Below, one piece after another: positions 1-5,823 of a stretch of 9,239 bases of DNA (position 1 is its first letter; the number at the start of each line of letters is the position of its first letter). The DNA lies in NCBI GenBank assembly GCA_030596585.1, contig JAUVJM010000047.1:1-9239 (forward strand), given 5' to 3'. The position numbers and the translations under genes are program-made. Source of the DNA: a bacterium. GTDB lineage: Bacteria; NPL-UPA2; JAUVJM01. The notes under the pieces are model-generated. The model did not search any database and was not told the origin of the DNA. It saw nothing but the letters and a program-made list of their open reading frames with translations.

Positions 1-359
1 AAATCCACCGAAAGCTCATCGCCATCATTTATTTTCTCCGTGTCACAGATAATGACGGGAAGCCCGACATTAACGGCGTTCCGGTAAAAGATTCTCGCAA
101 ATGACTTCGCCAGAACTGCCGATACTCCCGCCATCTTGATTATTAGCGGGGCATGCTCCCGGCTTGACCCAAGCCCGAAATTTGCTCCGGCAACGACAAA
201 ATCGCCTTTCTTCACAGAACCGGCAAACTCGCCCCGGGCATCTTCAAGAACATGAGTCGCAAGCTCTTCCAGATTCGAACGCAGGTGATAGTACCTGCCC
301 GGACAGATGAGGTCGGTACTGATACCATCTCCAAACTTAAATGCCTTTCCGGCGTTCAC
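1..359 (-). CDS. leuD: 3-isopropylmalate dehydratase small subunit (LeuD/HACN-type), partial, C-terminus beyond window
   Basis: Small, substrate-binding swivel subunit that pairs with LeuC to interconvert 2- and 3-isopropylmalate in cytoplasmic leucine biosynthesis. About 119 codons are present; the 3' end is off the left edge. I translated the minus strand from a GTG at 359. It starts MNAGKAFKFGDGISTDLICP and carries GSSREHAP and then AKSFARIFYRNAVNVGLP, both hallmarks of the aconitase-family small subunit. The lack of a long N-terminal extension and the overall pattern match the archaeal-like LeuD2/homoaconitase small subunits (about 160-170 residues). The GTG overlaps the leuC stop codon by 4 nt (GTGA), so the two are translationally coupled. 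Family members act on isopropylmalate, citramalate/methylmalate or homoaconitate; leucine synthesis is the likeliest role, but sequence alone does not settle the substrate. Confidence 0.9.
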   Translation of the reverse strand, partial: MNAGKAFKFGDGISTDLICPGRYYHLRSNLEELATHVLEDARGEFAGSVKKGDFVVAGANFGLGSSREHAPLIIKMAGVSAVLAKSFARIFYRNAVNVGLPVIICDTEKINDGDELSVD

Positions 360-1615
360 AATATTTTCCTCGGGTCGGTTATCTTTCCGGTCATCGCCGA
401 GACAGCGGCAGTCGCCGGTGAACACAGATAGACAAAAGCCTCAGGATTGCCCATCCTGCCCTTAAAATTCCTGTTCGAGGTGGAAAGAACGTTCTCTCCA
501 TCACCGGGCACTCCCTGATGGACTCCGCAGCACGGGCCGCAGCCGGGGTTGTTGATGGAAGCTCCGAAATCATTAAATATCTTGAGAATCCCCTCATCCA
601 ACGCCTGCTCAAAAGTGAGGCGCGATGCAGGAATCACGATTACCCGCACTCCTCTTGATTTCTTCTTACCCCTGACAATAGATGCGGCAACCCTCAAATC
701 TTCAATCCGCCCATTGGTGCAACTGCCAATGAACACCTGGTGAATTCTAATGTTCTCTAACTCATCCCCGTCTACCGGAAAAACTTTGTCAACCCGGTGA
801 GGCAGTGAAACCACCGGCTTCAGCACCGAAAGGTCAACCTCGATTTCTTTTTCGTACTCAGCATCTCTGTCGCTCTCTAATTTCCTGAACTTATCCTCTC
901 TGCCATGCTCCTTCAGAAAACTTAGAGTCTGCTCATCGGAAGGAAAAATCCCGCACTTGGCACCCGCTTCCACCGTCATATTGGCAACAGTCATTCTATC
1001 CGAAACACTCATACCTTTCAGAGATTCTCCCGCAAATTCAAGGCATTTGTAGTTTGCGCCGTCCGCACCGAGCATCCCGATGACGTGCAAAATCAGATCT
1101 TTCGGGAAAACTCCTTTCTCGAATGCCCCGCTGAGTCGAATCTTGAAAGTCTCAGGCACCCTGAACCAATTTCGTCCGTATGCCAATCCTGCCGCAACGT
1201 CGGTCGAACCCATACCCACGGCAAAGGCTCCCACGGCTCCTCCGGTAACTGTATGCGAATCAGCGCCAATCAAAACATTGCCGGGGCAGGTAAACTTCTC
1301 GGTCATTACCTGATGACAAACTCCCTCACCTATGTCAAAAAGCGCCGCAAGGTGCTCGTTGGCAAACTTCCGTATTTTCACATGGTCATTCGCAAGTTCT
1401 CTGCGAGCCGGCGGCGAAGCATGGTCTATGAAGAACGCGCTATGCTCGGGAGAAAACAACTTGCGTTTCCCGAGTTGATTGAATGCATCGATTGCCAGCG
1501 GAGCTGTCCCGTCCTGAGCAAAAACCAAATCAATATCCGCTACGATAAACTCTCCGGCATGAACATCTCTCCCGCTGTGCTCACTCAATATTTTTTCAAC
1601 AATAGTTTTGCCCAA
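356..1615 (-). CDS. leuC: 3-isopropylmalate dehydratase large subunit (short, archaeal-like type)
   Basis: Catalytic [4Fe-4S] subunit of isopropylmalate isomerase, working with LeuD. With this start it is 419 residues, the usual size for the LeuC2/HACN-type large subunit and shorter than the roughly 465-residue E. coli type. The cluster ligands are visible: C299 in FIGSCTNGR, and C359 and C362 in NNPGCGPCCG. LIGADSHTVTGGAVGAFAVG near residue 116 is the aconitase-family active-site region. Start choice: the frame is open to a TTG at 1651, but the TTG at 1615 gives MGKTIVEKIL, which matches how LeuC proteins begin, and has GGAAGGGG nine bases upstream. The extra twelve residues (LHLFRERKGKFG) look unlike the family. 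Alternative substrates (homoaconitate, methylmalate) cannot be excluded. No leuA or leuB is adjacent in the window. Confidence 0.93.
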   Translation of the reverse strand: MGKTIVEKILSEHSGRDVHAGEFIVADIDLVFAQDGTAPLAIDAFNQLGKRKLFSPEHSAFFIDHASPPARRELANDHVKIRKFANEHLAALFDIGEGVCHQVMTEKFTCPGNVLIGADSHTVTGGAVGAFAVGMGSTDVAAGLAYGRNWFRVPETFKIRLSGAFEKGVFPKDLILHVIGMLGADGANYKCLEFAGESLKGMSVSDRMTVANMTVEAGAKCGIFPSDEQTLSFLKEHGREDKFRKLESDRDAEYEKEIEVDLSVLKPVVSLPHRVDKVFPVDGDELENIRIHQVFIGSCTNGRIEDLRVAASIVRGKKKSRGVRVIVIPASRLTFEQALDEGILKIFNDFGASINNPGCGPCCGVHQGVPGDGENVLSTSNRNFKGRMGNPEAFVYLCSPATAAVSAMTGKITDPRKIL

Positions 1616-1624
1616 CCCGAATTT

Positions 1625-1632
1625 CCCCTTCC
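1625..1632 (-). promoter_or_regulatory. Ribosome binding site that decides the leuC start
   Basis: On the minus strand GGAAGGGG lies nine bases before the TTG at 1615. No comparable site lies at a suitable distance before the alternative TTG at 1651, where the upstream bases are T-rich. This supports the shorter LeuC. Confidence 0.6.
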
Positions 1633-1668
1633 GCTCCCTAAACAAATGCAAATATGAAGCTTAACGCC

Positions 1669-1769
1669 GTCATTGCAAGGAATCCCGAAACTAATGCCCC
1701 ACAAAGAGATTCTTCGCACAGTTTACCCCGAAATCATTCGGGGCTCAGAATGACATTCAGCAGAATGTC
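1669..1769. repeat. Dispersed-repeat-like element with outer inverted arms and two nested hairpins
   Basis: The spacer between leuC and tRNA-Val is non-coding. GTCATT (1669-1674) is mirrored by AATGAC (1749-1754). Inside is a perfect 7-bp stem CCCCGAA/TTCGGGG (1726-1732, 1737-1743) with a 4-base loop. Just outside is a second perfect 7-bp stem GACATTC/GAATGTC (1752-1758, 1763-1769), also with a 4-base loop. The segments GTCATTGCAAGG, GAGATTCTTCGC and GGGCTCAGAATGAC resemble the palindromic dispersed repeats (TCATTCTGAGC...CGAAGAATCTC style) seen in many uncultured bacterial genomes; that similarity is from memory. It could act as an mRNA-stabilising or attenuating structure ahead of leuC. Neither hairpin is followed by a T-run on either strand, so a simple terminator is unlikely. 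Confidence 0.6.
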
Positions 1770-1798
1770 CGCAATAACACACTCCACCGAATAGTTAC

Positions 1799-1805
1799 AA
1801 AAAAA
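1799..1805 (-). terminator. T-run directly after the tRNA cluster, possible 3' end signal
   Basis: Seven consecutive T residues (minus strand) follow the encoded CCA of tRNA-Val immediately. There is no separate GC-rich hairpin; the tRNA fold itself would have to supply the structure. This is a plausible transcript end for the Cys-Leu-Val cluster, but readthrough into leuCD cannot be excluded. Confidence 0.3.
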
Positions 1806-1882
1806 TGGTGGGCGCAAGTGGGCTTGAACCACTGACCCCCTGCTTGTCGAGCAGGTACTCTAACCAACTGAGCTATGCGCCC
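1806..1882 (-). tRNA. tRNA-Val (anticodon GAC), with C33
   Basis: A 77-nt cloverleaf including encoded CCA. The acceptor stem GGGCGCA/TGCGCCC is fully paired, the D stem is GCTC/GAGT (one G-T pair), the anticodon stem is CCTGC/GCAGG, the variable loop is GGGTC and the T arm is AGTGG/CCACT with loop TTCAAGC. The discriminator is A73, as expected for valine. The anticodon GAC is at 1846-1848. The anticodon loop reads TCGACAA, so position 33 is C instead of the near-universal T; otherwise the gene looks intact. It is the last gene of the Cys-Leu-Val cluster, 8 nt after tRNA-Leu. Confidence 0.92.
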
Positions 1883-1890
1883 ATCCTATA

Positions 1891-1979
1891 TGGTGCCGGG
1901 AGCCGGACTTGAACCGGCACGAAGTTAAAACTTCAGTGGATTTTAAGTCCACTGCGTCTACCAATTCCGCCATCCCGGC
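1891..1979 (-). tRNA. tRNA-Leu (anticodon TAA)
   Basis: An 89-nt class II tRNA including encoded CCA. The acceptor stem GCCGGGA/TCCCGGC is fully paired, the anticodon stem is GTGGA/TCCAC with loop CTTAAAA (anticodon TAA), the long variable arm contains the hairpin AAGTT/AACTT, and the T arm is GCCGG/CCGGC with TTCAAGT. The discriminator is A73. It reads UUA and, by wobble, UUG. It sits 20 nt after tRNA-Cys and 8 nt before tRNA-Val, so the three are probably one transcript. Confidence 0.97.
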
Positions 1980-1999
1980 CCACTTTCGAACCTCAAAAC

Positions 2000-2073
2000 T
2001 GGAGGCGGCACGCGGATTCGAACCGCGGATCGGAGATTTGCAGTCTCTTGCCTTACCACTTGGCCATGCCGCC
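2000..2073 (-). tRNA. tRNA-Cys (anticodon GCA)
   Basis: A 74-nt cloverleaf including encoded CCA. The acceptor stem GGCGGCA/TGCCGCC is fully paired, the anticodon loop is CTGCAAA, the T arm is GCGG/CCGC-based with loop TTCGAAT, and the discriminator is T73, the cysteine identity base. It is first in the cluster, about six bases downstream of the predicted transcription start. Confidence 0.96.
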
Positions 2074-2085
2074 GTCTGCACGGTA

Positions 2086-2114
2086 AAGTTAACATATCAC
2101 GCATACGCTGTCAA
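2086..2114 (-). promoter_or_regulatory. Sigma70-type promoter for the tRNA cluster
   Basis: On the minus strand a perfect TTGACA -35 box (2109-2114) is followed, after 17 bases, by TAACTT (2086-2091) as the best-placed -10 box, a weak match (3 of 6). Transcription would begin near 2079, just before tRNA-Cys at 2073, a typical short tRNA leader. The -35 box and spacing are convincing; the -10 box is not certain. Confidence 0.55.
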
Positions 2115-2181
2115 TAAAATAGAGAAATCGATTTTCGCCGCTTTTTGCTTCTGAAGAGAGGAAAGAAAAGCGAAGGAGAAG

Positions 2182-2559
2182 TCAACGAGCCAGAGGAGAA
2201 GCAAGCGGGAGAACGAGGGTTTTCAGCCTCGGAAGGCTGTGGGAGAAGAAACGCTTGTAACTTGAGCAGAAATAAGTCATGGGAGCCGGTTCTCCCCTTG
2301 AATCAATCCGGTCCTTCTGGCATCCCCCGTAGCAAAACGAAAGTCCGCACAGTGTGGGTTCCCCTCCCTGCCAGCTAAAGACAGATGCGGGAAATCCGGA
2401 TGCCAGATACTGGCTTACGAGCTCCTCTAGGATTTGCTCACTCATTCGATGTGCGGAGTGTTCAGGAAAGAGACCTGCAACCCGTCTGTAGAAACAATAA
2501 GTGCAGTCAAGATTGCAGTCAGGTCCGGATGGTTTTATCAGAAGTTGAAAAGCGGTCAT
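2182..2559 (-). pseudogene. Internally deleted radical SAM/SPASM protein, anaerobic sulfatase-maturase (anSME)-like remnant
   Basis: A 125-codon open frame with both ends, but not the middle, of an anSME-like protein. Intact enzymes (roughly 370-400 residues) use SAM and iron-sulfur clusters to convert a cysteine or serine of sulfatases to formylglycine. Residues 1-75 match the family N-terminus: IKPSGPDCNLDCTYCFY with the radical SAM motif C15-x3-C19-x2-C22, RMSEQILEELVSQY, and WQGGEPTL (64-71) with the GGEP SAM-binding motif. From residue 76 the sequence jumps to the SPASM C-terminus: CYGGCQKDR (a CX3C pair, C76/C80) and MTYFCSSYKRFFSH with the last cluster cysteine C98. The join at about 2335-2337 keeps the frame. 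The rest of the barrel and most auxiliary-cluster ligands are missing, so activity is not expected. It starts 60 bases after rplQ, with no clear ribosome binding site. It could be a real deletion, or an assembly collapse. Confidence 0.82.
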
Positions 2560-2619
2560 AGCACACTACTCAAGCTATGGAAAGGCTATAGGAAATTGGG
2601 CGGGACACACCAGACGCCG

Positions 2620-2973
2620 TCACTCAAGTAGTTTGACAAGAACCATAGATGCCCCGTCCCCGCGCCGGCTGCCGAGTTTAACTGCACGCGTGTAGCCTCC
2701 TTTTCTCTCAGCGAAACGGGGAGCAATCGAATCAAAAATACTTCGGGTTACTGTTTTGTCCCTGACTACTCCGAAAACCTGCCTCCTTGAATGAACATCA
2801 TTGGTTCCGGCAACTGTTATGAGATGCTCAGCCAGCTTCCTCAGTTCCTTAGCCCTGGCATCCGTTGTTTTTATCTCTCCGTGCTGGAAAAGAGCCTTAA
2901 CAAGACTGAGCATCAGTCCTTTGTGCTGTCCCAAGGTGGGAAAAAGTCTTTTTTGCTCCTTACGATGCCTCAT
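2620..2973 (-). CDS. rplQ: 50S ribosomal protein L17
   Basis: Large-subunit protein near the peptide exit tunnel. The 117 residues are normal length for bacterial L17. It begins MRHRKEQKRLFPTLGQHKGLM, close to the family signature MRHR...L.R...R..ML, and shows IKTTDARAKELRKLAEHLIT at about residues 34-53, the most conserved stretch, and ends GDGASMVLVKLLE. The start at 2973 overlaps the rpoA stop region by 14 nt, which indicates translational coupling. It is the last ribosomal gene of the alpha operon here; no hairpin with a T-run follows it before the next frame. Confidence 0.97.
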   Translation of the reverse strand: MRHRKEQKRLFPTLGQHKGLMLSLVKALFQHGEIKTTDARAKELRKLAEHLITVAGTNDVHSRRQVFGVVRDKTVTRSIFDSIAPRFAERKGGYTRAVKLGSRRGDGASMVLVKLLE

Positions 2974-3943
2974 TCTTTTCCTCGTCCTCTAATTTCTCCC
3001 CGAATGATAAATCCATTTCATCGAGTATCTCTTTTATTTCGTCCAAGGATTTCTTCCCGAAGTTTCTGTACTTCAACATGTCCTGCTCAGTCTTCCTGAC
3101 CAGGTCTCTTATCGTCTTTATCTCTGCCGCCTGCAGGCAGTTATACGAACGCACGGAAAGTTCCAGATCACTCACAGGTGTGTTGAGATACTCAAGTCTT
3201 TTCTTCTCTTCCTCAGTCAATTCCTCCTCGAGTTCTTCTTCCTCTTCCTCATGCGTGACAAACACTGACAGATACTTCCTCAAAGTCCGCGCCGCCTGCT
3301 CCAGGGCATCGCCGGGAATTAGGCTTCCATCGGTCCATATCTCAATAATGAGGCGGTTGTAATCCGTCCTCTGACCCACGCGCATATCTTCAACGGTGTA
3401 GTTAGCTTTTCTCACAGGCGAGAAACTCGAGTCAACGGGTATGACACCTATAGGCTGCTCTTCCTTCTTGTTCATCTCAGCCGGAACGTACCCCCTGCCG
3501 GTTGCAACCTCCAACTCAATATTGAGTTCCCCTCCTTTATCCAGAGTGGCAATGTGCAAGTCCGGATTGAGAACCTCAACCCCGCTGTCAGCACTGATGT
3601 CCGCCGCGGTAACCTCTCCTTCACCCTTTACGGCAAGCCGGATAACCTTCGGAGACCCACCCTCAACCTTCAATATTACCTGCTTCAGATTCAGAATGAT
3701 TTCAGAACAATCTTCTCTCACTCCTTCAATCGTCGAAAATTCATGCGGGACTCCCTCTATTCTCACCGAGGTTATTGCTCCTCCCTCAAGGGAAGAAAGC
3801 AAAGCCCGGCGCAGTGAGTTACCGAGGGTGACACCGTAGCCGCGCTCAAAAGGCTCAATCATGAACTTGCCATAATTCTCTTTCTGCACGCTTTCATCAC
3901 GCGCAACTGCGGCTGGCATTTCAAGCCCTCTCCACTTTGGCAT
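2960..3943 (-). CDS. rpoA: DNA-directed RNA polymerase alpha subunit
   Basis: Dimerises to nucleate assembly of RNA polymerase and contacts promoter UP elements and activators. At 327 residues it is full length. The N-terminal dimerisation/assembly domain is about residues 1-230 (GYGVTLGNSLRRALLSSL at 36-53; DMRVGQRTDYNRLIIEIWTDG at 187-207). A very acidic linker follows at 232-247. The C-terminal domain (about 255-315) contains ELSVRSYNCL with R265 and N268, the DNA-contacting residues in E. coli numbering, and KYRNFGKKSLDEIKEIL, the second helix-hairpin-helix element. A charged tail GEKLEDEEKNEAS follows. The start is supported by AGGAGG six bases upstream. It lies between rpsD (12-nt gap) and rplQ (overlap). 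Confidence 0.98.
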   Translation of the reverse strand: MPKWRGLEMPAAVARDESVQKENYGKFMIEPFERGYGVTLGNSLRRALLSSLEGGAITSVRIEGVPHEFSTIEGVREDCSEIILNLKQVILKVEGGSPKVIRLAVKGEGEVTAADISADSGVEVLNPDLHIATLDKGGELNIELEVATGRGYVPAEMNKKEEQPIGVIPVDSSFSPVRKANYTVEDMRVGQRTDYNRLIIEIWTDGSLIPGDALEQAARTLRKYLSVFVTHEEEEEELEEELTEEEKKRLEYLNTPVSDLELSVRSYNCLQAAEIKTIRDLVRKTEQDMLKYRNFGKKSLDEIKEILDEMDLSFGEKLEDEEKNEAS

Positions 3944-3949
3944 CGCTTT

Positions 3950-3955
3950 CCTCCT
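3950..3955 (-). promoter_or_regulatory. Consensus ribosome binding site of rpoA
   Basis: A perfect AGGAGG six bases before the rpoA ATG, directly abutting the rpsD stop codon. It is the strongest Shine-Dalgarno in the window and fits the high demand for alpha. Confidence 0.8.
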
Positions 3956-4579
3956 CTACTTTGAATACAACTCTACAATCAACTGCTCTTGAATGGGCGG
4001 CATCTCGTCGCGAACAGGGAATCTCAGTACCTTTCCTTTCAGCCCGCTCTCATCAACCTCAATCCAGGCAGGCACTTCCCTCTGAGATCCCGCTTCCAGT
4101 CCTTCTTTGATTACCCCCAAAGTGCGGCTCTTCTCCCTTGGCTGAATTTCATCTCCAATCTCAACAGAATATGACGGGATATCCACTTTTTTCCCATTCA
4201 CGAGAAAATGCCCATGCCCGACGAGCTGTCTTGCCTGCGCCCGGCCGGTGGTAAATCCAATGCGGAACACGACGTTGTCAAGCCGCCTTTCCAGCAACTC
4301 CAGAAGTTTCACGCCCGTAACGCCCTTCACACGCTCTGCCCTTTCGAAATAGAGCCTGAACTGTTTCTCCATAAGACCGTAGATACGGCGGGCTTTCTGC
4401 TTTTCCCTCAACCTGACTCCGTACCCGGAGAGTTTGCGCACAAACCTGACTCTTTTCCCTGGCGGATAATCCTTTGCCGTCAAAGCACACTTCTCCGTAA
4501 GGCAGCGGCTGCCTTTCAAAAAGAGCTTTTCTTTCTCCCGCCGGCACAATCTGCAGACGGCACCCGTATATCTACCCAT
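3956..4579 (-). CDS. rpsD: 30S ribosomal protein S4, zinc-binding form
   Basis: Primary 16S rRNA-binding protein that nucleates assembly of the 30S body; in model bacteria it also represses its own operon by binding the mRNA leader. The 207 residues are normal length. The N-terminus has four cysteines C9, C12, C26 and C31 (C-x2-C-x13-C-x4-C), the zinc-binding arrangement known from Thermus S4 and lost in E. coli. LLELLERRLDNVVFRIGFTTGRAQARQLVGHGHFLVNGKKVDIPSY (about 92-137) is the S4 RNA-binding domain. GGAGAG eight bases upstream of the ATG supports the start. It sits 129 nt after rpsK, an unusually long gap that holds a palindrome. Confidence 0.97.
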   Translation of the reverse strand: MGRYTGAVCRLCRREKEKLFLKGSRCLTEKCALTAKDYPPGKRVRFVRKLSGYGVRLREKQKARRIYGLMEKQFRLYFERAERVKGVTGVKLLELLERRLDNVVFRIGFTTGRAQARQLVGHGHFLVNGKKVDIPSYSVEIGDEIQPREKSRTLGVIKEGLEAGSQREVPAWIEVDESGLKGKVLRFPVRDEMPPIQEQLIVELYSK

Positions 4580-4638
4580 TGTCTATTCTCTCCTGTAATA
4601 CTCACTGAAGCCTGTGTCATCCTGGATGCAGCGGCATG

Positions 4639-4660
4639 AGCTCCGAAAGCTTTCGGAGCT
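4639..4660. repeat. Perfect 22-bp palindrome in the rpsK-rpsD spacer
   Basis: The half-site AGCTCCGAAAG (4639-4649) is followed at once by its exact complement, so the whole 22 bp reads the same on both strands, with no spacer. As RNA it could form a hairpin with a small loop; as DNA it is a symmetrical site. TGCA motifs flank it on both sides (4627-4630 and 4662-4665). No T-run follows on the minus strand, so it is not a standard terminator. It could be a repeat insertion, an mRNA-processing structure, or part of an S4 regulatory leader. The function is unknown. Confidence 0.65.
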
Positions 4661-4708
4661 TTGCAACTACACGTAAGCCCTACTATATTCCGCACCCCGC
4701 ATTCTTCA

Positions 4709-5113
4709 TTACACCCTCCTTCTTTTCGGAGGACGACATCCATTATGAGGTATCGGCGTAACATCCTTTATCATTGCTATTCCAAGACCGCTAGCCTGCA
4801 AGGACCTAATTGCTGCCTCCCGCCCCGCGCCGGGTCCCTTAACATACACGTCTACCTGCTTCATGCCGTATTCCTTTGCCGCCTGAGCTGAGGACCGGGC
4901 AGCTATCTGAGCCGCAAAAGGCGTGCTTTTCCTGGAACCTTTGAATCCCGCCGTGCCGGAGCTCGACCAGCATAGCACATGACCTTTCATGTCCGTTATT
5001 GTAATTATCGTATTATTGAACGTGGCTTTGACGTGGGCAATGCCCTTCACCACCTCAATGGTAATCTTTTTCTTCTTGACCGGTTTCCCTTTTCTCCTCG
5101 TAGTCTTTTGCAT
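4709..5113 (-). CDS. rpsK: 30S ribosomal protein S11
   Basis: Platform protein of the 30S subunit, contacting 16S rRNA near the E site and mRNA exit. Its 134 residues are a few more than E. coli S11 because of a basic N-terminal tail (MQKTTRRKGKPVKKKK). The conserved core is plain: GIAHVKATFNNTIITITD (24-41), SSGTAGFKGSRKSTPFAAQ (51-69), VKGPGAGREAAIRSLQASGL (91-110), and the C-terminal DVTPIPHNGCRPPKRRRV. AGGAG seven bases before the ATG supports the start. It follows rpsM after a 93-nt repeat-bearing gap. Confidence 0.97.
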   Translation of the reverse strand: MQKTTRRKGKPVKKKKITIEVVKGIAHVKATFNNTIITITDMKGHVLCWSSSGTAGFKGSRKSTPFAAQIAARSSAQAAKEYGMKQVDVYVKGPGAGREAAIRSLQASGLGIAMIKDVTPIPHNGCRPPKRRRV

Positions 5114-5168
5114 CTATCTTCTCCTAACAATAGTGATCAGCCGCCGGCAAAACATACTGCAAAGCCAG

Positions 5169-5203
5169 CCATTAGTTACTGACCACTATCCACCATATCA
5201 CTG
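5169..5203. repeat. Degenerate heptanucleotide tract between rpsM and rpsK
   Basis: Five consecutive 7-bp units run from 5169 to 5203 on the plus strand. Units such as CCATTAG, CCACTAT and CCACCAT are variants of a CCACTAT-like word. The tract ends three bases before the rpsM stop codon. It belongs to a set of similar tracts in other gaps of this operon. Confidence 0.55.
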
Positions 5204-5206
5204 TTT

Positions 5207-5602
5207 TTACTTCTTCTGTCCCGGCAGAAGCATCTTCTGCTTCCTTGCCCCTACAACCTTACGAGGTCCTTTCCGCATTCTGGCATTGGTTTTGGTTCTC
5301 TGGCCGCGGACAGGTAAACCGCGTTTGTGCCTGATCCCACGGTAACTGCCTATGTCCATTAACCTTCTTATGCCCGCGGTAACCTCACGCCGCAGATCTC
5401 CCTCCACCATGTAGTCAGACCGTATCACAGCTGCCAGCTTGCTTATCTCTTCTTCGGTCAAATCGCTGACTCTCGTATCAGGATTAACTCCGGTACTTTT
5501 GAGTATCTTGCCCGAAGTCGTGTGCCCAACACCATGTATGTAGGTAAGACCTATTTCAACCCGTTTACTGTTGGGAAGGTCTACCCCGACAATTCTCGCC
5601 AT
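5207..5602 (-). CDS. rpsM: 30S ribosomal protein S13
   Basis: Head protein of the 30S subunit that bridges to the 50S and contacts the P-site tRNA through its basic C-terminal tail. At 131 residues it is slightly longer than usual (about 118-125) because of the tail. It starts MARIVGVDLPNSKRVEIGLTY, then YIHGVGHTTSGKIL (helix-two-turn-helix region), DLRREVTAGIRRLMDIGSYRG (about 69-89), and the signature RHKRGLPVRGQRTKTNAR. GGGGGAG about seven bases upstream of the ATG supports the start. It lies 102 nt after rpmJ. Confidence 0.97.
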   Translation of the reverse strand: MARIVGVDLPNSKRVEIGLTYIHGVGHTTSGKILKSTGVNPDTRVSDLTEEEISKLAAVIRSDYMVEGDLRREVTAGIRRLMDIGSYRGIRHKRGLPVRGQRTKTNARMRKGPRKVVGARKQKMLLPGQKK

Positions 5603-5622
5603 TATTTCTCTCCCCCAAAAAG

Positions 5623-5704
5623 CAGTGCTCAGTGATTAGTTCTCAGTGATCAGTAACAGCACATAAACTACTTCTACACTAACCACTGTCTACTGTCCAC
5701 TGTT
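5623..5704. repeat. Degenerate heptanucleotide tract between rpmJ and rpsM
   Basis: Two runs of 7-bp units in one gap. From 5623 the plus strand reads in sevens as CAGTGCT, CAGTGAT (5630 and 5644), TAGTTCT and CAGTAAC. From 5677 it reads CACTAAC, CACTGTC, TACTGTC and CACTGTT, the last unit ending at 5704, one base before the rpmJ stop codon. The two runs use different but related words (CAGTGAT versus CACTGTC, roughly complementary), so the gap can also fold imperfectly. Confidence 0.7.
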
Positions 5705-5818
5705 TCATCCCTGCCTTTGTTTATGGCGCGGGTTACGGCAGATAACTCGGACCACGCCTTTGCGCTTTATCACCCGGCACTTCTCACATATTGCCTTAAC
5801 AGAACTGCGAACCTTCAT
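5705..5818 (-). CDS. rpmJ: 50S ribosomal protein L36, zinc-binding form
   Basis: Smallest protein of the large subunit, 37 residues, binding 23S rRNA. I translated it directly: it starts MKVRSSVKAICEKCRVIKRK and ends VICRNPRHKQRQG. The zinc ligands C11, C14, C27 and H32 are all present (C-x2-C-x12-C-x4-H), so this is the zinc (C+) paralogue type. The length and sequence match the family end to end. It lies between infA and rpsM, its standard position. The GAGGG seven bases upstream is part of the neighbouring heptad repeat. Confidence 0.97.
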   Translation of the reverse strand: MKVRSSVKAICEKCRVIKRKGVVRVICRNPRHKQRQG

Positions 5819-5823
5819 TAAAT

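Noticed and set aside
1085..1657. 190-codon open frame on the plus strand opposite leuC
   Set aside because: The product resembles no family and the frame is antisense to a clear leuC with all cluster cysteines; it is a shadow.
1844..1850. Reading the tRNA-Val anticodon as CGA (serine) so that T sits at position 33
   Set aside because: It needs an uneven loop, serine tRNAs carry a long variable arm that this gene lacks, and A73 plus the GGGTC variable loop fit valine.
1860..2154. Open frames of 73 and 81 codons across the tRNA genes
   Set aside because: They are translations of the tRNA-Cys and tRNA-Leu genes on either strand, a common annotation artefact.
2139..2172. Possible hairpin CGCTTTT/AAAAGCG as terminator after the radical SAM remnant
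   Set aside because: The 7-bp stem encloses a 20-base loop and is AT-rich, with no T-run following on the minus strand.
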